Assembly: GCA_032718475.1 (NCBI GenBank)
Contig: JAUCBJ010006709.1
Span: 1-34,595 of the forward strand
Reading direction: 5' to 3'
DNA: 34,595 bases
Source: Nemertoderma westbladi
Lineage: Eukaryota; Xenacoelomorpha; Nemertodermatida; Nemertodermatidae
Made by a program: the position numbers and the translations under genes. The notes under the pieces are model-generated. The model ran no database searches, had not been told where the DNA came from, and worked only from the letters and a program-made list of their open reading frames with translations. Positions 17,834 through 28,900 of the stretch are shown piece by piece. Numbering within the stretch: position 1 is the first letter of the stretch; each line of letters begins with the position of its first letter.

Positions 17834-19560
17834 TATTATTTCTCATTTTTTCCTTCACTCAAAACCTATCTACACCGTCATTTTTTAATGAATTCGTTTG
17901 AAATTTTCAGTGAATGGTCTTGACATATTCACTCACATATTGGCCGTTAATCAGAAGACTAATGTTAAGGGCACGTGTTTGTCCATACATTTGACTATTA
18001 AGCTTATGTACCTCTTCTGAGGAATTGGTTCAACAGAATGACTTGAAATTTGGAGGGGAATTAATTTTGCATGTGTCTCAGACGTGGTAGCAGAATAAAT
18101 AAAAAACATTATTGTGATCACCAGAAATTTTCAAAGTGAAAAATGTTATTTGCAAAAAGTGAAAAAAAACACGTATTTTGGCCGTTTTTTGTTATGTAAC
18201 TTTTTAAATTTCTAACCCATTGTCTAAATGTGCTATCACCTATAAAGGATTAGTATAAGAACATATACTAAAAATTTCATGCAATTTGGTCCAGTAGTTC
18301 CAGAGAAACAGGTACATGAGTGAAAAATAAAAACGAAAAATAAAATTCTGAGATAAAGCCATTTAAAGTTTTCAAACCTTCCCGCCATTTTATGTTAAAT
18401 GGAGGGATAATTCAAATTGTATTGAAAAAATAAGGAAGAATCCTTCCAAACTAAAATTTTCGATATGGGGGTTTTCTGGGGTGGTGATTGCATTTCCGAT
18501 GTCAGTTTTGACGTTTGATGAATTCCAGTCTGTCTGTTTGTCGGACAATCTGTCTGTCTGTCAGTCAATAATTAAGGAAACACACTACCGAACTGAAATT
18601 TAGGTTATGGGGGTTTTCCAGGTCGGTGATTTCAGCACCGAAGTTAGTTTGGACGTTTGAAGAATTCCAGACTGTCTAAATGTCAGTCTGTCTGTTTATC
18701 AGACAATCTGTCCGTCTGTCAGTCGAAATTTAGGAAAGGACACGACATCGCTAAAAATTGATTTAAAGGGGTTTTCCTGGTCGGTGATTCCATTTCTGAT
18801 GTCAATATTTAAATATAATGGCTTTGTGTTGGGTCTGTATTCATGTCGGTCTGTCCGTCAAAATATAACAGACAGACAGACAACCTAATAGACCATCTAG
18901 AATCCTTTAACCGTTAAAACGGACATAAGAAATGGAATCATAGACCGGGAAAACATCTACAACAATATTTTCAGTTGTGTATTTCATTCATTACTTTTTG
19001 ACTGACAGACAGGCCAACAAACAGAACAGACAGCGACAGATAGACAGACAAGCAGGCAGGCAGAATGACAGACAATCTAGAATACATAAACGTTGAGACT
19101 GACATTATAAATGTGAAACTAAACAGGAAAATTCCTACAGTATGGCAAAATTGTACATTGCACGTGTTTCTTAAATTTTGTCAGACTGACCGACTGACAG
19201 ACAAACAGACAGCTATAACTCGAGAACTAAAAGAGATCTCGCTATGTCGTTTTTCAGTTTTGAAATAGCCATTAAATTTTGATACAGAATCCTTAAAAAA
19301 ATTTTTTGATTTTTTTAAATTTTGACCACAAACACGTGCCCTTAACTAAAAAAATGAAAAAATGTTAACTAAATGTGTTTTATTTTTGCCCGATATTTTC
19401 AGATTATCGGCTCAAAACATAACTTACGCTCGAAATTTCAAAATTCTGTCTACAAGTTTTATTGGTTAATGTCAAGACCATTCACTGAAAATTTCAAACG
19501 AATTGATTAATATATGACGGAGTAGATCGATTTTGAATGAAGGAAAAAATGAGAAATAAT
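17834..19560. mobile_element. Inner foldback element nested in the larger one
   Basis: The sequence ATTATTTCTCATTTTTTCCT at 17834 is mirrored at the right end, GGAAAAAATGAGAAATAAT (19542-19560). A longer interior block with TCAGTGAATGGTCTTGAC (about 17910) is mirrored at about 19471, and GGGCACGTGTTTGTC (about 17970) near 19325. So the ends form inverted arms of 150 bp or more. The interior has GTCT-rich tandem repeats but no transposase. Confidence 0.75.
18450..18830 (+). repeat. Three ~145-bp tandem repeats with GTCTGTCT tracts
   Basis: The theme 'GGGGTTTTC.GG..GGTGATT.CA...C.GA.GT', then TTGACGTTTGA.GAATTCCAG and runs of GTCTGTCT, recurs starting near 18451, 18592 and 18750 (the third is partial). 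On the far side (about 18860-19220) GACAGACA tracts give the complementary orientation. Confidence 0.65.
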
Positions 19561-19561
19561 A

Positions 19562-20327
19562 CCATCGCCCTGATGCTCTCTAGTACGCTAACAGATGCAC
19601 AGTTTCTACTAAATAAAGTGGAGAGGGCTGCTAAGGAGGTTGGATTGCATATAAATGCTAGCAAAGACCGAACTCATGACCTTTAATGTTGATGGAACTG
19701 ACTTGACAACCATTGATAATAATCAACTAAGGAACGTTGACGACTTCCAGTACCTTGGATCATGGATAGAGAGTAGCAAAAAGGACATAGAAGTTAGGAA
19801 AGCAAAGGCTTGGGTAGCTCTATCAATAATGGATACCATCTGGAAATCAGATCTCTCCAGGCACCTGAAGATTCTAAGTTCTTTCGAGCCACAGTGGAAA
19901 GTGTATTTTTATACGGGGGTGAGACCTGGACACTGACGAAATCACTTGAACTACGAATTGATGGTTGCTACACAAGACTACTAAGGGCAGCCCTAAACAT
20001 CAGCTGGAGACAGCACATGGCAAACGCCGAGCTTTATGGTACAATACCACCTGTATCAACCACCCTCCGTGAATGCAGATTAAGATTCAGTGGGCACTGC
20101 TGGCGAAGTAAAGACGAGGTCTTACCAGATCTACTTTTCTGGCAACCAACTCATGGAAAGCGTAGTCGTGGACGACCGGCCTTAACATATATACTGTAGA
20201 TCAACTTGAAAGGGATACTGAACTTGGGAGAAACGAAATTGCGACAACTATGGAGAATCGGGAATCCTTGAAGGATCTCATTTCCACTATCCGAGTTCGC
20301 TCGACCTAGTAGTAGTAGTAGTTGTAG
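19562..20327 (+). pseudogene. Third non-LTR reverse transcriptase fragment with a TAG-repeat tail
   Basis: Sense begins IALMLSSTLTDAQFLLNKVE, the residues just after an RT catalytic (Y/F)ADD motif. It continues KEVGLHINASK, a shifted DDFQYLGSWIESS, IMDTIWKSDLSRHLK, then another frame FRATVESVFLYGGETWTLT, CYTRLLRAALNIS and HGKRSRGRPALTY, ending IRVRST and a (TAG)n tail (20309-20327). At least three frame changes are needed. The C-terminal plan resembles CR1/RTE-type LINEs; the clade is unsure. The 5' edge coincides with the end of the inner foldback and the tail touches the right foldback arm. Confidence 0.75.
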
Positions 20328-21150
20328 TAACATTCATTGAAACTATACGTAGGGCCTATTATAATACTCCCAGCACTACAAAAACTAATGTCCCCAGATG
20401 TGCGCAAGGGACAGTATTTAGAATGGTGCGTTTTCGTCAATATAAAAAACATTTCTTAATGGCCATTGCAACTACATACCGTATGGTCTGCAGAAAAACA
20501 ATACAAAAACTAATGTCCCCAGATGTGCGCAAGGGACAGTATTTGGAATGGTGTGTTCTCGTTAATTTATTATATATTCTTAACGTCCATTGCAACTAAC
20601 TACCTACATAAGTAGAACGTAGGGCATAATATAATACTCTCAGAACTAAAAAACTAATGTCCCCAGATGTGCGCAAGGTACAGTACACTATTTAGAATGC
20701 GAGTTAATTTATTATAATGTCTATTTCCACTACAGTACGTAGAAATGGTCTAAAAAATTAAAGGTATAAAATTAATGATATAATTAATATAATTGAATGA
20801 TGTGAATGTAATTTGAAGGATAACAGTTACATCATATATCGTTGTGCTCCACCTTGTTTGTTTAAACATGAATTTAATTAGTGCCCACGCAGAAAAAAAG
20901 TAGCAGTGGCCGTATTACGATATTTGTCCATATCTTTTTTAAAAAATTTATACATGCTTGTATGCATAGTGCATGCGGGATTGTTAAGCACTATCGACTA
21001 AGTGAAAATCCATTCTTATAGTAACTGAGGAAAGTTGCACCGCAAGGGGTGCTTAGGTAACTCATAAGGAAATATTAACTTTTACAATTATTCACGAGTG
21101 TATAAAAACAATAAAAAAACGTTATCTAGGGATTGCCTGAGCTGCATTGT
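20325..21150 (-). repeat. Right arm of the large foldback element
   Basis: Inverted partner of 16805-17640. Three copies of CTAATGTCCCCAGATGTGCG lie near 20381, 20508 and 20651, each followed by CAAGG.ACAGTA. The arms and everything between span about 4.3 kb. Terminal subrepeats inside long inverted arms are typical of foldback-type DNA transposons; no transposase was found. Confidence 0.8.
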
Positions 21151-21547
21151 CTCAAAGACAGACCCGACTAACTAATCCATAAATAATTGAACATAACACA
21201 TAACATACTTAATTTCAACCACAAACCGGGGTCGTTAAAAATTAAGTTCACTGGGGACATTGTGACGTCACAAAATGACGTAGATAATGTGTGTATACTT
21301 ATCACTGTTATAGTGGGGACATCAATATTTACACCCCATACACACCGAACACATACGAGTGCGGCTTAACACAAACAAAGTGGGGACTGAGCCAAAATAC
21401 GGTGAAATTTCATATTTAGACTAATTTGGCAATGAAGATTTCGAATTTCCAGTCAGAACGTTCTGGGGACGTCCCCAGTTCGCGAAAGGTCCCCAGAACG
21501 TGGGTATTGTATGGCACTTACGTCCACAGTATGTAGCGTTAACCAGT

Positions 21548-21593
<46 letters not shown>

Positions 21594-22910
21594 GTACTAA
21601 ACGTGTAAATTGCGGACAACCGCCTGAGATAGCCAAACTGGGGACATGCTCATATTTCAACAAAAATCACTTTTTTCGAAAGTTAATGTCATTTTTCATT
21701 TAATTTTATTACTCTTAACTTCCTCCAATAGTATCGATTTGTAGATTTCGTTTTTATTCGATCTCGCCCCAGTAATGCAAAACGGGGACACATCTCTGAC
21801 GTCACACAGCGTTTCACTGTCAACCACTTTTCTCCAACCAAATGGGGACATATTATTGGCACTCCGGTCTCCATCAAAATATTATGTTCCATTTTTATAC
21901 AACAAGTGTTTATACTTTCGGATTGCACCTCCCACCTACTACTCGGGGAATGAATCGCTAACTTTTCTAAATAAACCAAATTTGAATTTGTGTGGCTATA
22001 AAAGGGCCTGTTGGTCCATTGATACCAATGAATTTCATAGTTTATACGAATCAGGGGATTGTGACCATCATATATTGGATATATTCAATATTTTTGTATC
22101 AGGCCTTCCGGCAGCCAAACACTGATTTTTAGGTGTACCCCGTTATCGCGCTTTAAGTATTTTTTTGACGGATTCGGATTATCTATCTAACCTAACTATT
22201 AATCTTGAATTAAGTTAGAAATAAATTAGACTCCTTTCCTAGGAAACTACAAATAATACAATAGGCCTATGTGTGAATACTGAATACTTTAATTAATATA
22301 TCAATATAAAACCGCTGTTCCCCAAATGGCAATTGATAAACACAGGTATTTTAATACCTTTAAAACTTAATTTTTGTTGCTTAGAATTATGTAGGTGGGC
22401 CTGTTATCCATCGTATAAGGGGTCATTGCAAGCACATTGTTTCAACGTCATCTATTGCAGGAGTAGCGCATTGTATTTAGGCATATGTACTGTACAGCAT
22501 TGTATCCACTGTGTAGGCCTACAGTACGAGTCCACGATACCCAACTTACCCATCCCAAACTGGGGACTTTTAATTGGCCTTTTCCAGGTGCATGAGACAA
22601 TGTTCCCATGGAAACACAATCTGTGTGTTAAGCTTTGTTAGGTTTTTAACGTAGAAGTGGGGACAGCAGGGGAAATGGGATGGCAGCATATCCGTGCGAT
22701 TTCTTGGAAAATGAGAATATTAGTTTTGTGCATTTGTAAGTTCGTTATTAATCATATAATAGGGGACAGACACGTCTGTGCCTTATTATTGCCGGTAAGA
22801 GAGAGCTTGTGTTCTCCGCGAGTTTTAATTAAATATTTTCAGTGAAATATTTGTTTTACCAATTTGTTTCTATTGACTGTATTTCATCGCTGAACCTGTT
22901 CTAATCATCG
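21151..22910. repeat. Non-coding region rich in GGGGACA words, with a (CA)n tract
   Basis: No gene supported. The word TGGGGAC(A) or its complement recurs many times (for example near 21250, 21311, 21466, 21490, 21641, 21783, 21843, 22561, 22659 and 22763). A (CA)n tract at 21549-21590 is flanked by GTAAATTGCGGACAACC, similar to the flank of the (CA)n tract at 30416. Short ORFs at 21775-22125 and 22333-22641 look like chance frames. Confidence 0.55.
21549..21590 (+). repeat. (CA)n microsatellite
   Basis: About 21 uninterrupted CA units followed by TACGTACTAAACGTGTAAAT. It sits in the GGGGACA-word repeat context. Confidence 0.97.
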
Positions 22911-22916
22911 AAAACA

Positions 22917-22958
22917 ATGTCGAAGCGGAGAAAGAAGCCATTGGAAATAAATGTAAAG
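22917..22958 (+). CDS. Exon 1 of the tyrosine-recombinase gene
   Basis: ATG start with a basic MSKRRKKPLEINVK, a possible nuclear localisation signal. The exon ends at AAG|GTATGT, phase 0. No TATA box was identified upstream. Confidence 0.65.
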
Positions 22959-25900
22959 GTATGTTTCTTCAAGTACTGTAACAGTTCCGGTACCATTTTA
23001 GCCTGTATCATGTCGTAGTGAATTGAATAGAATAAACAAACGTTCGCTTTATTTTCCGTACCTTTCGGTAAAAATATCAAGCGAGTTAATGTAATAGAAC
23101 GATGCCTTTCGTGGCATAAGGTTTTCGGTAAAAAGGAAAGATAAAACCTACTATTAATTAGTCTTACTTACTATAAAGTACTGACTTTTTTAGTTATACA
23201 GCATACTATTTATACTATATTCATAAATAAAGTCTTACTTACCGGTACCTACTATATGGACTCTATGTTTGAACGAGGTTGTTATTTATCTGTCCATGCG
23301 CTTTTGTGGTACCTGTAACGGACACACGGACAAGTGTGGTGAACAGAGAGATTCGATTAAATTAATGTTTTTCAGTACGCCTACCTTTTTATTGGGTACC
23401 GAATTTTGAGAACCCTTTCCTTTTCTATAATTTATAGTCTAATATATTTTATCATTGTATTAAAATTACCAGGTTGGAGATTGCCATTTAATGAAATGGA
23501 ATGATGCGAAATCTTACCAGGGGACTATACTCGAATATCCTTATGCAGACGGAAAAGGTTAGATTATGAAAACAATAAAATACAGTAGCCTATTTAGCTG
23601 AGCAACTTTCTAAATCATAAACTATTGGTAGATATTATGTCTTCGAAATCCGAACATCCTCGGACAGGGGGTGGGTGGGTTGGCTAAATTGGGACGTCCG
23701 ATTTTTCGATTTTTTAGGATTTATAGTTTTAACATAATAAAATTCACAATACTATACAGTTGGAGTCTGGAATACATAATTCGATTAGTTTGTTAACATA
23801 AGGTATTAAGTTGAGGCATATCTTCATTGTTTTACATTTGTGGTTACTGTGGTTTTTTTCAGATTTCGCACTAACAGCATTATCGCAATTTGAAAAAAAG
23901 TTAGGTGGAACCTTGTCTCAATTTTAGCATTATTTTACGGAATGGTGCAAATTAATAAAATATATGGTTAGGACATTATCGTACCATTTTTGGTTTTTTA
24001 TCCTGCTATTCATTATCGGTATAATTTTATCAGTGAAAGTGGTCCGTGAAACTTTCCCAGGGAAAATGGGGCTTATGTTATTACTGTTACCTTGCAACAT
24101 TTTTAGGATCAAAAGACTTAGTTAAAGTGATGTACAACGAAGATTCTATAACTAGTGTCATAAAACGGAATTGGGTATTGGGAAAAATAATTCGTAGTCC
24201 AGATAATAACATCAATTCCAGAAATTCCGAAATTCCAGAAAGTAAAGTCGAAAGTTGTGAAAGTCAAGTTAATGAATGTCCCATAAGTCAGTTGGATCAA
24301 GTGTTTGAATGTCCCAGAAGTAAAGAAGGTCAAGACGAAAGTCTTAAAGATATTGAATGTCCCGTGCTTCAAAAAAGTCAAATCGACAGTTGTCAAAGTC
24401 AAGTTAATGAATGTCCCATAAGTCAATTGGTTGAATGTCCCGTGAGTGAGCAGAGTCAAGTGGTGGAATGTTCCGGAAATCAGCAGAGTCAATTGGTTGA
24501 ATGTCCCGTTAGTCAGCAGAGTCAAGTGGTTGAATGTCCCGTTAGTCAGCAGAGTCAAGTGGTCGAATGTCCTGTTAGTCAGCAGAGTCAATTGGTAGAA
24601 TGTCCCGTTAGTCAGCAGAGTCAAGTGGTGGAATGTTCCGGAAATCAGCAGAGTCAAGTGGTGGAATGTTCCGGAAATCAGCAGAGTCAAGTGGTGGAAT
24701 GTCCCGTTAGTCAGCAGAGTCAAGTGGTGGAATGTCCCGTTAGTCAGCAGAGTCAATTGGTTGAATGTCCCGTTAGTCAGCAGAGTCAAGTGGTCGAATG
24801 TCCTGTTAGTCAGCAGAGTCAATTGGTTGAATGTCCCGTTAGTCAGCAGAGTCAATTGGTTGAATGTCCCGTTAGTCAGCAGAGTCAAGTGGTCGAATGT
24901 CCTGTTAGTCAGCAGAGTCAAGTGGTAGAATGTCCCGTTAGTCAGCAGAGTCAATTGGTTAAATGTCCCGTTAGTCAGCAGAGTCAAGTGGTCGAATGTC
25001 CTGTTAGTCAGCAGAGTCAATTGGTTGAATGTCCCGTTAGTCAGCAGAGTCAAGTGGTAGAATGTCCCGTTAGTCAGCAGAGTCAATTGGTTGAATGTCC
25101 CGTTAGTCAGCAGAGTCAAGTGGTCGAATGTCCTGTTAGTCAGCAGAGTCAATTGGTTGAATGTCCCGTTAGTCAGCAGAGTCAAGTGGTGGAATGTTCC
25201 GGAAATCAGCAGAGTCAAGTGGTGGAATGTCCCGTTAGTCAGCAGAGTCAAGTGGTGGAATGTCCCGTTAGTCAGCAGAGTCAATTGGTTGAATGTCCTG
25301 TTAGTCAGCAGAGTCAATTGGTGGAATGTCCCGTTAGTCAGCAGAGTCAATTGGTTGAATGTCCTGTTAGTCAGCAGATTCAAGTGGTGGAATGTTCTGG
25401 AAATCAGCAGAGTCAAGTGGTGGAATGTCTTCTTACGGAATTCTTACGATTTAAGAAACATTGGAATAATTGATCAAAATTTGGAGGATGATGATGATGA
25501 CGATGACGATAGAGCTGGTGGATCGGATTGGGTAGCTGATTCTGAAGAAGAAATTGGACCAGAAGAATTTGATGCAGACAATGGAGGTCCCGTAACACAC
25601 GTAAATGACAAAATTACAATAGCTTCCACGTCAAATCGAACTGTTGGTGGCGATTATGTTAGGGTTTACAATAAAGAACAGATGTGTTATTATTGTCAAG
25701 TACCTCAGACCAAGTTAAAACGACACCTTTTATCACAACATCGTGGTGAGAAAGAGGTGTCTCAACTTGCAATTGCGAATACCTTAGATGAGGCTAATAT
25801 AATACAGGCAAAAATTCGAAATTTAGGAGCGCATCAACACAATTGTGATGTGCTACTGAGAGGAGAGGGTAAGCTAATGGTCGTTTATAGACCCACCCCT

Positions 25901-28900
25901 GGTCACAATTACTCTGAGAAAGATTATAGTCCATGTCCTACTTGTTTAGGCTGGTACGTTAGGCGAGATTTATGGCGACACAGATGCCCAGTTGAAATCC
26001 AAAAGAAGAGTAGGCGTTTCTTATATGAAAGCGAGCTTTTAAAGCCTACGAACATGGGTATATCTGGAAAAATTTCTGAAGTATTAGGGACTATGCGCCC
26101 AGATAATGTCTCAATTGTGGTGAAATCAGATCCTACTATAATGAAAATGGCAAAAAGCCTGTGTCACAAGCACGGTCATAATAAAGAAAGAAACGCTTAT
26201 ATCCGTGATAAGCTTAGAGAGGTGGGGCGGTTGTTGGTTCAGTTGCGCATATGTACAAACAAACCAAATGGTAAGTTGAGTGATTATTTGCGCCCAGAAT
26301 GTTTAGATAACGTCATAGAAGCGACCCATCAAATTGCAGGCTTTGATAGTGACACACTGTCTCTAAGTAACCCATCGCTCGCATTGAAGATTGGACATGC
26401 TGTGAAGAAATGCGCTACGTTATTAAAAGGTACCGCAATAGAACATAATGATAGCCAACTTCTCAACATTACAGACAATTTCCTTCATCTTTGTGATTTA
26501 CGCTGGTCTGACTTCGTATCAGCCCACGCACTCAGAACAATATATGATCGTAAACGCAACACAAGTGATAATTTACCAGTTACAAGCGATGTTGTGAAAT
26601 TCTGCGAGTATCTGCAGCGTAACATTGACATCCATATAGGGAAATTAATTTCGGGTCATTCAAATTGTAAAGAACAATGGGGGGTCCTTAGTGAGATTGT
26701 GTTGTCTTATTTAATCATATTCAATCGGAGAAGGCAAGGAGAGGTCAGCAAAATGAAAGTTCAGGATTTCAATAAATCAATAGACTCGGGAACTGTAAAT
26801 AATTCGATAGATACGAATGATTTAGAAGAATTAGAAGTTCAACTAATGAAAATATTTCATGTTGTGGAAATTGTAGGGAAGAGGGGTAGAAATGTTCCGG
26901 TTTTACTCACGGACAAGATTAAAGAAGCACTAGCTCTCTTAATAAAATTAAGGAACATTGTTGGCGTTAACGAGATGAATCCCTATTTATTTCCAAGATC
27001 GAGTCAGGGAAGCCTCTGGCACATACGTGGATACGAAGCAATAAATAAGCACGCCATCCTTGCTAAATTGCTAAATCCAGAAACTATGAAATCTACCGAT
27101 CTTAGGAAGCATCTAGCCACGAGTGTACAGGTCTTGAATCTGAAAGAGAACGAGCTCGATATTTTAGCAAATTTTATGGGGCACGACATTCGTGTACATC
27201 GAGAGTATTACAGGCTGCCCGATAAAGTCCTACGTGTCACACAGCTTTCCAAGGTTTTCTTAGCCATGGAACAGGGAAAGATAACAGAACATCGTGGCAA
27301 GAGCTTGGAGGAGATTACTTTAGGTAATGGAATTTTAATAATTAGATGAAACTGTTCGTTCCGTCTTGTTTCTTATATTTGTTGTGTTTTTAATAAACCC
27401 TAAATCATGTTCCTGATCTGCTTCGATTGTACCATCGCTTCTTACTGAACTACTTGTAATTGTTTCTGACTATTGTCTTGTTTTACTGCTGTTTGTGATA
27501 ATAATTGTTTTGTTCCGAATAATTAATTGTTTGTCCGAATAATTACCGCATAATCTAATAATTGCACAATATTTCTTCCCGATTGCGTGTTATCATACAG
27601 TAATTGCTCTATTGTTATGTGAGTATTGACATCTGATGTCTCTAAATATTGCACTGCTCAAAAACTAAACGTGCTTCAATTTAAATATTATTGTTATCAG
27701 AGTGCCTGTTTACACAATTCAACATGTTGATTCAACATTTTACCTTTTACCTTGGTTATATTGAAAAATATCGAGTGTTGAAAAATATCGAGAGTAAAAA
27801 TATCGAGTGTTGAAAAATATCGTATATAATATCGTAATATAACAAAAAAATTGCTCTACAACATTTATAAATAGAAGTAGAAAATACTAGCTAGTATAAA
27901 AAATTATAATGTGATATATTTACTCTCGATATTTTTCAACACTCGATATTTTTACTCTCGATATTTTTCAAGTCTCGATATTTTTCACCATTACCTTTAC
28001 CTTTTATACTTTATATTATTAACATTTTTTCATCATAGAACCATCCCGCGACAGCGATTCCGACAGCGATTCGGACAGCAGCAACGAAGGAGACCAAGAG
28101 AATGAGAATTTATCTTCAGCGGTAAATGTGGATCGCGTTGTTCCACGTCCACTACCACGGCAACATGGTAAAGACGAACATGGAAGTAAATCCTCAAAGA
28201 TGAAAGTCGGCGTGAGAAATAGTAAGTGTAGGATAATAATTTACTTCACAAACTACCCAGTTAAAAATACAATGGCGTGGCATTTGGGTTAAAATTGCGT
28301 CTGGAGTAGCAATTGCGTACCCATGTTATTGCGTTTGATTACTGAGACGAATAGAGTATTACAGTATCCACAAATAGTGTAACAATTATTAGGTACAGCA
28401 ATGGAGTAGGCATTCTAGGTGAAAACGAAAACCGCCACTAAGTGTTGAAACTTAACGCAAAGCCCAGCATAGCAAATCAAATATCTCGTTTCGGATCATG
28501 AACAATGTGAATTATTAAATAAGGGAACGGAACATAATACAGTATATATGGTTTTTAAACAAAACAATAAACTAGAGCCAATAACGCATGTTACAGTCTG
28601 ACAGTGTTACTTTGCTGGTGTTTGCTTATGTTGCTTTTGTCCAGGTGGTTGTGTGACTAATAAGTCACTTTAATAAGTCATCATTCCCGATCTAACCAGA
28701 TGTAGGTCGGGTTATAGAGTAGTGCAGCTGCCACATGTTGGACAGCCACTCTCATCAATGTTTGTCTGTTAGTTTAATATATTCCAACCTAGAATTACCA
28801 ACCTAGGGGTTTATATATAATGGGCTATGACACCACCCCCACCTGAATTAAATTACACATGACAGATTACTTTAAACTAACTAGTGTGATTTTCTGGGGA

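Noticed and set aside
21775-22125. 116-codon ORF, and another at 22333-22641
   Set aside because: No recognisable domains and located in the GGGGACA-word repeat zone; chance frames are likelier.
24118-25416. 432-codon minus-strand ORF with a Leu/Thr-rich repeat
   Set aside because: It is the complement of the 33-bp coding array. The unit length is a multiple of 3 and lacks stops in this frame, and the plus-strand reading joins conserved exons.
24427-25428. Possible CRISPR-like or satellite array
   Set aside because: Units are directly contiguous with no spacers, keep the reading frame and continue a coding exon.
25091-25430. Frame 2 reading of the repeats as the N-terminus of the recombinase
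   Set aside because: Its WWNVPLVSR-type units are the alternate frame of the array. Upstream exons join frame 1, so this start is probably an artefact of the frame change.
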